From Streptomyces sp. ISL-94 (GTDB taxonomy: Bacteria; Actinomycetota; Actinomycetes; Streptomycetales; Streptomycetaceae), in NCBI RefSeq assembly GCF_018614075.1, contig NZ_JAGGOZ010000016.1:62001-126000 (forward strand): 64,000 bases of DNA, written 5' to 3'. The stretch's first letter is position 1; each line of letters begins with the position of its first letter. Position numbers and translations under genes: made by a program. The notes below the pieces were generated by a model. It was not told where the DNA came from. It ran no database searches and saw only the letters and a program-made list of their open reading frames with translations. Positions 56,462 to 64,000 of the stretch are shown in pieces.

Positions 56462-56941
56462 TCAGCGGTTGCGCAGCCGCTCCATCAGCGCCGTGTGCAC
56501 GTGCGCCGGCAGCAGGTGGGCGACGTCGCCGCCCCAGGCCGCGACCTCCTTGACCAGCGAGGAGGACAGGAAGCTGTAGGTGGGGTTGGTCGGCACGAAG
56601 AGCGTCTCGACACCCGACAGCCCCATGTTCATCTGGGCCATCTGGAGCTCGTAGTCGAAGTCGCTGACGGCGCGCAGGCCCTTGACGATGGCCGGGATGT
56701 CCCGCTGCTTGCAGAAGTCGACGAGCAGGCCGTGGAAGGACTCGACCTCGACGTTCCCGTAGTCGGCCACCGCCTCACGGATCAGCTCGATCCGCTCCTC
56801 GACGGTGAACAGCCCCTGCTTGGACTGGTTGATCATCACGGCGACGTGGACGACGTCGTAGAGCCTGGAGGCGCGTCCGATGATGTCGAGGTGTCCGTTG
56901 GTGATGGGATCGAAGGATCCCGGACAGACGGCGCGGCGCAC
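56462..56941 (-). CDS. coaD: Phosphopantetheine adenylyltransferase
   Basis: A 159-residue enzyme of coenzyme A synthesis. The nucleotidyltransferase motif PGSFDPITNGHLDII and the C-terminal SSSLVKE motif are intact. GTG 56941 is chosen because GAGGGA lies six bases upstream and the length fits the family; an ATG six codons earlier lies inside rsmD. It is next to rsmD, a conserved pairing. Confidence 0.95.
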   Translation of the reverse strand: MRRAVCPGSFDPITNGHLDIIGRASRLYDVVHVAVMINQSKQGLFTVEERIELIREAVADYGNVEVESFHGLLVDFCKQRDIPAIVKGLRAVSDFDYELQMAQMNMGLSGVETLFVPTNPTYSFLSSSLVKEVAAWGGDVAHLLPAHVHTALMERLRNR

Positions 56942-56955
56942 GTGAGCTCCCTCGT

Positions 56956-57534
56956 TCATGAGTCTTCGCTGGTGGAGGCGGCGCGACCGTACCAAAGAGT
57001 GCCTTCGCCGTACTTCCGGGACCGGAGCTGCTCGAATCCGTCGGGCCACGGGAAGGCTCCGCTCCTGGTGCTGCGTTCCACGGTGACGAGCGCTTCGTCC
57101 GTGAGCCAGCCATTGGACCGGAGTGTGAGGAGGATCTCCCGAAGATCGTCGTGGCCGACGGCGTAGGGAGGGTCCAGGAAGACGATGTCGTACGGGTCCC
57201 CGCTCGCGGCGCCCGCGACGATCTGCTCGGCCTTGCCCGACCGGAACTCCGCGCCGGGCAGGCCCACCGACTTGATGTTGTCGCGGATGGACTTGGCGGC
57301 CTTGGGGTCGGTCTCGACCAGCAGCGCGTGCGCCGCGCCCCGGGAGAGGGACTCCAGCCCGACGGCGCCGGAGCCCGCGTAGAGGTCGAGGACCCGGGCG
57401 CCCTCGACGCCGTGCAGGGACTCCCAGGTGGAGAAGAGGCCTTCGCGCATCCGGTCCGAGGTCGGGCGGGTGCCGGTGCCGGGGGGCACGGCAAGCCGTC
57501 GCCCGCCGGCGCTGCCGGCGATCACGCGGGTCAT
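56956..57534 (-). CDS. rsmD: 16S rRNA (guanine966-N2)-methyltransferase RsmD
   Basis: A 192-residue methyltransferase. SAM motif I is VLDLYAGSGAVGLE; the catalytic motif IV reads FLDPPY. It modifies G966 of 16S rRNA in assembled 30S. ATG 57534 begins MTRVIAGSAGGRRLAVPPG, the family N-terminus. It lies after recG and before coaD, the usual actinobacterial order. Confidence 0.95.
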   Translation of the reverse strand: MTRVIAGSAGGRRLAVPPGTGTRPTSDRMREGLFSTWESLHGVEGARVLDLYAGSGAVGLESLSRGAAHALLVETDPKAAKSIRDNIKSVGLPGAEFRSGKAEQIVAGAASGDPYDIVFLDPPYAVGHDDLREILLTLRSNGWLTDEALVTVERSTRSGAFPWPDGFEQLRSRKYGEGTLWYGRAASTSEDS

Positions 57535-57607
57535 CTGGGGTCCTTCTGTACGGCGGTCTGGGAGTGCCGCGGCGGCGCCGCGGCACTCCCACGATAGGTC
57601 GTGCCGC

Positions 57608-59815
57608 TCAGCCCTTGTCCAGGTACTGCTCGCGCTCGGTGTCCAGCAGGGCGTCCAGGGCGGTCCGCAGGCCGGGGAGCCGCTCCAGTTCGGGGTCGGC
57701 GGCGACGACGCGGGTGGCCTCCTCCCGGGCCTGGGCGATGACCTCCTCGTCCTCGATGACGGCCAGCATCCGCAGGCTGGAGCGGACGCCCGACTGGGCC
57801 TGGCCCAGCACGTCGCCCTCGCGGCGCTGTTCCAGGTCGATCCGGGAGAGCTCGAAGCCGTCGAGGGTGGCGGCGACCGCGGCCAGCCGGGCCCGGGCGG
57901 GGCTCGCCTCGTGCATCTCGCTGACCAGCAGGCACAGGCCGGGCGCGGAGCCGCGGCCGACGCGGCCGCGCAGCTGGTGGAGCTGGGAGACGCCGAACCG
58001 GTCCGCGTCCATGATCACCATGACGGTGGAGTTGGGGACGTTCACCCCGACCTCGATGACCGTGGTGGCGACCAGCACCTTGACGTCTCCGGCGGCGAAG
58101 CGGCGCATGACGTCGTCCTTGTCGGCGGGGTCCATCCGCCCGTGCAGCACCTCGACGCTCAGCCCGGCGAGCGGGCCGCGCGTGAGCTGCTCGGCGATCT
58201 CCAGGACGGCCAGGGGCGGCCGCTTCTCCGCCTCGTCCTCGGCGGAGGCCTTCTTCTTCTTGGGCTCGTCCTCCGCATCGCCGATGCGCGGGCAGACCAC
58301 GTACGCCTGGTGGCCGTTCTCCACTTCCTCGCGGACCCGCTCCCAGGCCCTCGTGAGGAAGTGCGGCTTGTCCTTGGCGGGCACGACGTGGGTGGCGATC
58401 GGCGAGCGCCCGGCGGGCAGCTGGTCGAGGACCGAGGTCTCCAGGTCGCCGAAGACGGTCATCGCGACGGTGCGGGGGATCGGCGTCGCAGTCATGACCA
58501 GCAGGTGCGGCGGCTGTTTGCCCTTCGACCGGAGCGCGTCGCGCTGCTCGACGCCGAAGCGGTGCTGTTCGTCGACGACGACCAGGCCGAGGTCGTGGAA
58601 CTGCACCTTGTCCTCGATCAGCGCGTGCGTGCCGATGACGATCCCGGCCTCCCCGGTGACCAGGTCGAGCAGCGCCTGCCGCCGCGCGGGCATCCCCATC
58701 GACCCGGTGAGCAGCACCACCTTGGTGCCCTGGTCGGATCCGCCGAGCATGCCTCCCTCGGCCAGCTCGCCCATCATCTCGGTGATGGACCGGTGGTGCT
58801 GCTGCGCGAGCACCTCGGTGGGCGCGAGCATCGCGGCCTGACCGCCGGAGTCGACGACGGCGAGCATGGCCCGCAGAGCCACCATTGTCTTTCCTGAGCC
58901 GACCTCTCCCTGGAGGAGGCGGTGCATGGGGTGTTCGCCGGCCAGGTCGTCGAAGATCTCCTTCGAGACGGTCTGCTGGCCTTCGGTGAGCGTGAAGGGG
59001 AGTTTGGCGTCGAAGGAGTCGAGCAGGCCGCCGGGGGCGGGGCGGCGGGGGACGGCCGGCAGCTGGGAGTCGGCGTGGCGGCGGCGGGCCAGGGCGACCT
59101 GGAGGACGAAGGCCTCGTCCCACTTCAGGCGTTGGCGGGCGTCCTCGATGTCGGCTTTGGTGCCCGGCCGGTGGATCTTCAGCAGGGCCTCGGGGAGCGG
59201 GATCAGCCCGCGGCCCTCGCGCAGGGCGGGCGGCAGCGGGTCCACGGCCTCCTGGGCGCTGGGCAGCACCGCGTCCACGCACTTGGCGATCTTCCAGGAC
59301 TCCAGCTTCGCGCAGGCCGGGTAGATCGGGATGAGCTGGCCGGCGAAGGCGGTGGCGGCGTCCCGGTCGGAGGCGTCCGCCCCGAGCGGCTCGTACGCGG
59401 GGTGCGCGAGCTGGAGCTTGTGGTTGAACTTCGAGACCTTGCCGGCGAACATCGCGCGGCTGCCGGGCAGCAGGTCCTTGTGCGGCTTGTGGACGCCGGC
59501 GCCGAAGAAGACCAGCTGGAGCCGGCCGCTGCCGTCGGTGATCGTCACTTCGAGGCGTTTCCCGCGGCCCCCGTTGAAGGTGAGGATGCGGGCGTCGGCG
59601 ACCTGCGCGACGACGGTCACGTGCTCGTCGATCTGGTCGGCGAGCTCGGCCAGCGAGGTCAGCTCCCCGCGCCCGGCGTACCGCCGGGGGTAGTGGTGGA
59701 GCAGGTCCAGGGCCGTGTGCAGGCCGAGCTGTTCGGCCAGCACCTTGGCGGTGGCGGGGCCGAGCGTCTTCTTGAGGTCTTCGTCGAGCGCGGGCACGTG
59801 TTCATTGCACACCAT
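57608..59815 (-). CDS. recG: ATP-dependent DNA helicase RecG
   Basis: A 735-residue fork-remodelling helicase. An OB-fold wedge domain (about 60-150) precedes helicase motifs I (GEVGSGKTMVALRA), II (VVDEQHRFG), III (TATPIPRT) and VI (QLRGRVGRG). A Lys/Glu-rich insertion (EPKKKKASAEDEAEKR) lies in the second helicase lobe. The start is uncertain; ATG 59815 is used, though GTG 59797 would remove six residues and begin with the family's PALDE. It is 39 bases downstream of the DAK2 gene. Confidence 0.94.
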   Translation of the reverse strand: MVCNEHVPALDEDLKKTLGPATAKVLAEQLGLHTALDLLHHYPRRYAGRGELTSLAELADQIDEHVTVVAQVADARILTFNGGRGKRLEVTITDGSGRLQLVFFGAGVHKPHKDLLPGSRAMFAGKVSKFNHKLQLAHPAYEPLGADASDRDAATAFAGQLIPIYPACAKLESWKIAKCVDAVLPSAQEAVDPLPPALREGRGLIPLPEALLKIHRPGTKADIEDARQRLKWDEAFVLQVALARRRHADSQLPAVPRRPAPGGLLDSFDAKLPFTLTEGQQTVSKEIFDDLAGEHPMHRLLQGEVGSGKTMVALRAMLAVVDSGGQAAMLAPTEVLAQQHHRSITEMMGELAEGGMLGGSDQGTKVVLLTGSMGMPARRQALLDLVTGEAGIVIGTHALIEDKVQFHDLGLVVVDEQHRFGVEQRDALRSKGKQPPHLLVMTATPIPRTVAMTVFGDLETSVLDQLPAGRSPIATHVVPAKDKPHFLTRAWERVREEVENGHQAYVVCPRIGDAEDEPKKKKASAEDEAEKRPPLAVLEIAEQLTRGPLAGLSVEVLHGRMDPADKDDVMRRFAAGDVKVLVATTVIEVGVNVPNSTVMVIMDADRFGVSQLHQLRGRVGRGSAPGLCLLVSEMHEASPARARLAAVAATLDGFELSRIDLEQRREGDVLGQAQSGVRSSLRMLAVIEDEEVIAQAREEATRVVAADPELERLPGLRTALDALLDTEREQYLDKG

Positions 59816-59853
59816 GCCGCTGACAAGGCCCGCCTTCGACCCCGAACCGACCC

Positions 59854-61509
59854 CTATTCGACGCCGATGAGGAGCGGCGCCGAGTACCGGCCGCCCCGGT
59901 AGGTGACGGTGTCCACGGCCAGGTGGCCGTGCTGTACGTACGCCTCCAGGCGCTCGGCGAGGGCGTCCGGCACCTCGGGTCCCAGGACGAGGGTGACGAG
60001 TTCGCCGCCGGAGCCCAGCATCCGTTCCAGGACGGCCTCGGCGGTCTCGGTGAGGCCCGAGCCGATGACGGCGACGTCCCCGTCGATGAGGCCGAGCACG
60101 TCGCCCGCCTGGCAGATGCCGGCCGAGGTGAAGGACTGCCGTTCGGCGACGGCCAGCTCCCCGTAGCGGGTGGCGCCGGCCGCGGCCGTCATGGCGACCA
60201 CGTCCTCGTCGAAGCTGCCCTCCGGGTCGTGCACGGCGAGGGCGGCCAGGCCCTGGACCGCCGAGCGGGTGGGGATCACGGCCACCCGCACGCCGTCGGC
60301 GCGGGCCTGTTCGGCCGCAGCGGCCGCGGTCGCGCGCAGCTCGGCGCCGCCGGGCAGGAGCACGACCTCGCGGGCGTGCGCGCGCCGGATGGCCTCGACC
60401 AGCTCGGAGACGGCCGGGACCTCCCCGGGAGGTGCGAGCACGGTGGTCGCGCCCGCCTCCCCGCACAGCCCGGCCAGCCCCTCGCCGGGGACCACCGCGA
60501 CGACGGCCCGCTGGACGCGCTCGCCGCGCGCCCGGCGCCGCTCGTCGCCGAAGTGCGTGATGCGTATCCGGTACGGCCGTCCGGCGACGACCCCGGCCTC
60601 CACGGCCGCGCCGGGGTCGTCAACGTGGACGTGGACGTTCCACAGCCCCTCGCCGCCGACCACGACCAGGGAGTCGCCGAGCCCGTCGAGCCGCGCGCGC
60701 AGCTCCCCGACCGCCTCCTCGGAGGCCTCCAGCAGGTAGACCACCTCGTACGCCGGCCCGTCGTCGGCCTGCTCGCACGGGTCCGGCGGCCGCGGCACGG
60801 ACACGGCCCGGCCGGGCACCGGCTCGGCGGCCGGCTCCTCGCCGGACAGCGCCTGCCACAGGGCCCCGAGTACGGCGACCAGCCCGCAGCCCCCGGCGTC
60901 GACCACCCCGGCACGGCTCAGCGCGGCCAGCTGCCCGGGGGTCTCTGCCAGGGCGGCGCGGGCCGCGTCGTAGGCGGCGCGGGCCACGTCGGCGGCGGTC
61001 CCGGCGGCGTCCTGCGCCGCCTCGGCGGCCCGGGCGGCGGCCGCGGCGACGGTGAGCATGGTGCCCTCCACCGGGTGCGCGACGGCCTGGTAGGCCTCCT
61101 GGGCGGCCCGGGTCAGCGCCCGGGCCAGCAGCGGGCCGGGCTGCCGCTCCCCGGGCTCTTCGCCGAGTACGTCGGCCACGCCCCGCAGCAGCTGCGCCAG
61201 GATCGTCCCGGAGTTCCCCCGGGCCCCTATGAGCGCGCCGTGCGCGTAGGCCCGTACGGCCTGGGCCAGGGAGGTCCCCGGTGTGGCGTCCGTCATGCCG
61301 GGGGCCGGCCGCGCGAAGACCTCGCCGAGGGCCCGGTCGGCCGCTTCGGCGGTGAGGTAGAGGTTGGTGCCGGTGTCCGCGTCGGCCACCGGGTAGACGT
61401 TGATCGCGTCGATGTCCTCGCGGGCCCGGCCCAGTGCGGCCACGGCCAGCGAGCTCCAGGTGCGCACCGCTTCGGCGTCGAGGGGGTGCGGCGCAGGCTC
61501 GTACGGCAC
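59854..61509 (-). CDS. DAK2-domain kinase (FakA/dihydroxyacetone-kinase-like)
   Basis: A 551-residue protein. The N-terminal DAK2/DhaL domain contains INVYPVADADTGTNL, whose aspartates bind Mg-ATP, and a HGALIGARGNSGTILAQLLRG stretch. A middle and a DegV-like C-terminal portion follow, as in FakA, the fatty-acid kinase that works with FakB. Whether this Streptomyces protein phosphorylates fatty acids is untested. GTG 61509 is chosen because AGGAGG lies seven bases upstream. It lies between rpmB and recG on the opposite strand to rpmB. Confidence 0.9.
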   Translation of the reverse strand: MPYEPAPHPLDAEAVRTWSSLAVAALGRAREDIDAINVYPVADADTGTNLYLTAEAADRALGEVFARPAPGMTDATPGTSLAQAVRAYAHGALIGARGNSGTILAQLLRGVADVLGEEPGERQPGPLLARALTRAAQEAYQAVAHPVEGTMLTVAAAAARAAEAAQDAAGTAADVARAAYDAARAALAETPGQLAALSRAGVVDAGGCGLVAVLGALWQALSGEEPAAEPVPGRAVSVPRPPDPCEQADDGPAYEVVYLLEASEEAVGELRARLDGLGDSLVVVGGEGLWNVHVHVDDPGAAVEAGVVAGRPYRIRITHFGDERRRARGERVQRAVVAVVPGEGLAGLCGEAGATTVLAPPGEVPAVSELVEAIRRAHAREVVLLPGGAELRATAAAAAEQARADGVRVAVIPTRSAVQGLAALAVHDPEGSFDEDVVAMTAAAGATRYGELAVAERQSFTSAGICQAGDVLGLIDGDVAVIGSGLTETAEAVLERMLGSGGELVTLVLGPEVPDALAERLEAYVQHGHLAVDTVTYRGGRYSAPLLIGVE

Positions 61510-61685
61510 CGGGCGTTCCTCCTTGTGCGGGCCGGGGTTCACCGCAGGGTAACCAAGGACTGCCCGGGCGTCCGGACCTCGGGTCGGGGGCGGCGGCGGT
61601 CATGGTAGTTTTCTTGGACGGACGCAGTCGTTGTATGCTGCTCCGGTTGCCCGATGAGAGTCGGGCCATTCCCCCGGCAAACCAC

Positions 61686-61736
61686 TTCAGATCTCTGATC
61701 CGGTGCGCCGGATTTCACTGTAAGTGCATCTGAAGT
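61686..61736 (+). promoter_or_regulatory. Branched RNA leader upstream of rpmB
   Basis: CTTCAGAT (61686-61693) pairs with ATCTGAAG (61729-61736), enclosing two inner hairpins: ATCCGG-TGCG-CCGGAT (61699-61714) and CACT-GTA-AGTG (61717-61727). This three-way structure ends four bases before the GGAG ribosome binding site of rpmB. A further GCCCGA/TCGGGC hairpin lies about 25 bases upstream. The position suggests a ribosomal-protein leader. Confidence 0.55.
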
Positions 61737-61750
61737 CTTTGGAGTGACCT

Positions 61751-61936
61751 GTGGCTGCCAACTGCGACGTTTGCGCCAAGGGGCCGAGCTTCGGCAACAG
61801 CATCTCCCACTCGCACCGCCGCACCTCGCGTCGCTGGAACCCGAACATCCAGCGCGTTCGTGCCGTGGTCAATGGGACGCCGAAGCGCCTCAACGCCTGC
61901 ACCTCGTGCATCAAGGCCGGCAAGGTCTCGCGCTGA
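61751..61936 (+). CDS. rpmB: 50S ribosomal protein L28 (zinc-binding form)
   Basis: A 61-residue L28. It begins (M)[19 protein letters not shown] and retains two CxxC pairs, C5/C8 and C50/C53, so it is the zinc-binding C+ form. Actinobacteria often have a second, zinc-free L28 under Zur control elsewhere; none is seen here. GTG 61751 follows GGAG. A strong terminator follows, so it is monocistronic. Confidence 0.96.
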   Translation: MAANCDVCAKGPSFGNSISHSHRRTSRRWNPNIQRVRAVVNGTPKRLNACTSCIKAGKVSR

Positions 61937-61976
61937 CGCCTCACGTCGTAGCGCAGCCCTTTCCGGTTGCCAAAAG

Positions 61977-62009
61977 GAAGGCCGGTTCACCTCTGGTGAA
62001 CCGGCCTTC
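61977..62009 (+). terminator. 15-bp terminator after rpmB
   Basis: GAAGGCCGGTTCACC (61977-61991) pairs perfectly with GGTGAACCGGCCTTC (61995-62009) around a TCT loop, followed by TGCCTTTCC. It ends rpmB and also faces thiD, which converges from the right. Confidence 0.88.
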
Positions 62010-62033
62010 TGCCTTTCCCGGACCGGGTGGGGC

Positions 62034-62843
62034 TCAGCGCCACTGCCAGGCGTGATCCACCGGGCCGATGCCCCCGCCGAGCGCGAAGCCGGCGGCGATG
62101 GCGCCCGTGACGTACTCCTTGGCGGCCGTGACCGCCTCCGGGACGGGCAGACCCTTCGCCAGGCCCGCCGCGATCGCGCTCGCCAGGGTGCAGCCCGTGC
62201 CGTGGGTGTGCCGGTTGTCGTGGCGGGGGGCCCGCAGCCAGCGTTCGTCGGTTCCGTCGGTCAGCAGGTCCACGGCCTCGCCGCCGTTCGCCGCCAGGTG
62301 TCCGCCCTTGATCAGCGCCCACCGGGGCCCATGGCCGAGGATCGCGTCGGCGGCCCGCCGCATGTCGTCCTCGCTCTCCACGACCACGCCCGTGAGCTGC
62401 GCCACCTCGTCCAGGTTGGGCGTGGCCACGGTGGCCCTCGGCAGCAGCTCGGCGCGTACGGCGTCCAGCGCCGAGGCGGCCAGCAGCGCGTCCCCGTGCT
62501 TGGAGACCCCGACGGGGTCCACGACGGCCGGGGCGGGGGTGGCGGCGAGCAGCGCCGCCACCGTCTCCACCAGTACGGCCGAGGAGAGCATCCCGGTCTT
62601 CACGGCCTGGACGCCGATGTCGTCCACGACGGCCCGGTACTGGGCCGTGACGGCCTCGGCGGGCAGCTCCCAGGCTCCCCGTACCCCGAGGGAGTTCTGC
62701 GCGGTCACGGCGGTCACCACGCTCATCCCGTGCACGCCGAGCGCGAGCATGGTCTTGAGGTCGGCCTGGATGCCCGCGCCGCCGCCGGAGTCGGATCCGG
62801 CGACGGTCAGGCAGAGCGGCGGGGCGCCGGTCATCGTGCTCAT
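62034..62843 (-). CDS. thiD: Hydroxymethylpyrimidine/phosphomethylpyrimidine kinase
   Basis: A 269-residue kinase that phosphorylates HMP and HMP-phosphate in thiamine synthesis. The family motifs [16 protein letters not shown] near the N-terminus and [17 protein letters not shown] near the C-terminus are intact. Its ATG overlaps the thiL stop (ATGA), so the two kinases are translationally coupled. The dedicated synthase genes thiC, thiE and thiG are not in the window. Confidence 0.94.
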   Translation of the reverse strand: MSTMTGAPPLCLTVAGSDSGGGAGIQADLKTMLALGVHGMSVVTAVTAQNSLGVRGAWELPAEAVTAQYRAVVDDIGVQAVKTGMLSSAVLVETVAALLAATPAPAVVDPVGVSKHGDALLAASALDAVRAELLPRATVATPNLDEVAQLTGVVVESEDDMRRAADAILGHGPRWALIKGGHLAANGGEAVDLLTDGTDERWLRAPRHDNRHTHGTGCTLASAIAAGLAKGLPVPEAVTAAKEYVTGAIAAGFALGGGIGPVDHAWQWR

Positions 62844-63823
62844 GACGGGGTGTCCTCCGCGGCCGGGTCGGCCCCGAAGTGGTCCCAGCCGCCGGTGCTG
62901 GTCCAGGGTGCGCCGTCGACGGTCACCTGGGGCAGCGCGGAGCGGTTCAGGACCTCGCCGATGACCTTCCAGCGGGCCGGGAGCTTCACGTCGGGCGGGA
63001 AGGTGGCCACGATCGCGTGGTCCTCTCCCCCGGTGAGCACCCACTGGAGCGGGTCCACGCCCACGGCCTGCCCGATGTCGTGCATCTGGGTGGGGATGTC
63101 GACGGCCGCCGAGCGCAGGTCGATCCGTACCTTGCTGGCCTCGGCGATGTGCCCGAGGTCGGCGATCAGGCCGTCGCTGACGTCGGTCATGGCGGTGGCG
63201 CCGAGGCCGGCGGCGGCGGGGCCCGCGTGGTACGGCGGCTCGGGACGCCGGTGCGCCTCCACGAAGGCCCGCGGGGAGCGGAAGCCGCGCGAGAGCACGG
63301 CGTAGCCGGCGGCGGACCAGCCGAGCCAGCCGGTGACGGCGACGACGTCGCCGGGCTGGGCTCCAGAGCGCAGCACGGGCTCGTGGTTGCGCAGGTCGCC
63401 GAGGGCGGTGATGGCGACGGTGATGGTGTCGCCGCGGACGACGTCCCCGCCGACCACGGCCGCGCCGGCGACCTGGCACTCGTCGCGGATCCCGTCCATC
63501 AGCTCGGTGGGCCAGGTGACCGGCAGTTCGGCCGGGACGACGAGGCCGAGGAGCAGCGCGGTCGGCACCGCGCCCATGGCGGCGATGTCGGCGAGGTTCT
63601 GCGCGGCGGCCTTGCGGCCGACGTCGTAGGCCGTGGACCAGTCGCGCCGGAAGTGCCTGCCTTCCAGCAGGATGTCGGTGCTCGCCACGACCCGCCGGTC
63701 GGGGGCCGACACCACCGCGGCGTCGTCGCCCGGTCCGAGGCGGACCGCCGGGGTGGTGGTGAGCCGTGAGGTGAGCTCCCTGATGAGCCCGAACTCCCCC
63801 AGCTCGCCCACAGTGCCCTTCAT
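62840..63823 (-). CDS. thiL: Thiamine-monophosphate kinase
   Basis: A 327-residue enzyme that converts thiamine monophosphate to the active cofactor TPP. The PurM-like fold is recognisable by [19 protein letters not shown] and [10 protein letters not shown] in the ATP-binding half and [11 protein letters not shown] further on. ATG 63823 begins [14 protein letters not shown]. In the 177 bases upstream to the window edge there is no CTGAGA core on the minus strand, so the gene is not obviously under a TPP riboswitch. Confidence 0.95.
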   Translation of the reverse strand: MKGTVGELGEFGLIRELTSRLTTTPAVRLGPGDDAAVVSAPDRRVVASTDILLEGRHFRRDWSTAYDVGRKAAAQNLADIAAMGAVPTALLLGLVVPAELPVTWPTELMDGIRDECQVAGAAVVGGDVVRGDTITVAITALGDLRNHEPVLRSGAQPGDVVAVTGWLGWSAAGYAVLSRGFRSPRAFVEAHRRPEPPYHAGPAAAGLGATAMTDVSDGLIADLGHIAEASKVRIDLRSAAVDIPTQMHDIGQAVGVDPLQWVLTGGEDHAIVATFPPDVKLPARWKVIGEVLNRSALPQVTVDGAPWTSTGGWDHFGADPAAEDTPS

Positions 63824-64000
63824 CGCTGTGCCCCTTCTTGCCCAGTCCGCTTGCGGTCGCGAGCCGTCACAGCTCTGGGTACCGTCAACAGATACGTCAA
63901 CTTGTGCTCTTCGTACGCCCCGCCGTGCGTGGCGCCGGGCTCCCGGGTCTCCCCGTGGCGCGCGGCGACGCGGTACCGTGGCGTCCCTTCTTCCCCCGGC

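Noticed and set aside
63824..64000. TPP riboswitch ahead of thiL-thiD
   Set aside because: No CTGAGA core or pyrophosphate-arm sequence on the minus strand up to the window edge. Tandem TTGACG hexamers are present without a fitting -10.

Overview
The window is very GC-rich core chromosome from a Streptomyces. The evidence is gene content and order: whiG next to the rpsB-tsf-pyrH-frr-cdsA run, four tandem type I signal peptidases (sipW-X-Y-Z) downstream of rplS, the nsdA / amtB-glnK-glnD / ffh block, glcP beside smc, and rnc (absB), mutM, recG, thiL. Most genes lie on the minus strand. Plus-strand genes are the P450 operon, an M23 peptidase, a methyltransferase, a primase-polymerase gene, a luciferase-like oxidoreductase, a CAP protein, an HxlR regulator and rpmB.

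Layout. 1-3.3 kb holds the end of a membrane protein and a compact ferredoxin / ferredoxin reductase / cytochrome P450 operon. 3.3-7.4 kb is a thiamine-type ABC transporter operon (thiB-thiP-thiQ) under a clear TPP riboswitch. 7.4-13.2 kb is the translation and membrane-lipid cluster rpsB, tsf, pyrH, frr, cdsA, rlmN, with strong hairpins in most gaps. 13.4-15.5 kb has a secreted M23 peptidase, a TetR regulator and the sporulation sigma factor whiG. 15.7-19.3 kb has dprA, a ComM-like ATPase, a YraN nuclease and DUF2469. 19.3-23.3 kb has a Nudix hydrolase and the sip cluster. 23.3-26 kb has rplS, trmD, rimM, a KH protein and rpsP. 26.2-33 kb has a SprT-like protein, an archaeal/eukaryotic-type proS, a methyltransferase, an ftsH-like protease and ffh. 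33.2-39.3 kb holds nitrogen control (glnD, glnK, amtB) and nsdA. 39.7-45 kb has a prim-pol protein, ftsY, a truncated transporter remnant, an LLM oxidoreductase and glcP. 45-49.4 kb is smc. 49.5-57.5 kb has small conserved genes, a redox regulator pair, mutM, rnc, rpmF, DUF177, a DivIVA-like coiled-coil protein, coaD and rsmD. 57.6-64 kb has recG, a DAK2 kinase, rpmB, thiD and thiL.

Functional themes. Both SRP GTPases (ffh, ftsY) and four signal peptidases are present, so much of the secretion pathway is here. Nitrogen sensing (GlnK), its modifying enzyme (GlnD) and AmtB lie together, with a GlnR-type box upstream of amtB. Thiamine is represented twice: uptake at the left end and the last biosynthetic kinases (thiD, thiL) at the right end.

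I found no phage, CRISPR, defence island or biosynthetic cluster. The most unusual signals are: (i) an smc gene enlarged by about 265 codons of repeat-rich sequence in the middle of the hinge domain, including copies of a GC-rich element that also occurs between genes elsewhere in the window; (ii) two short inverted-repeat (MITE-like) elements whose ends coincide with the TAG stop codons of proS and glnK; (iii) several regulatory RNA or operator structures (TPP switch with a perfect downstream hairpin, a branched rpmB leader, a dyad inside the glcP promoter, a Shine-Dalgarno-masking hairpin before the LLM gene). Gene names rest on recognition of translated sequence and synteny recalled from other Streptomyces; no database search was run.
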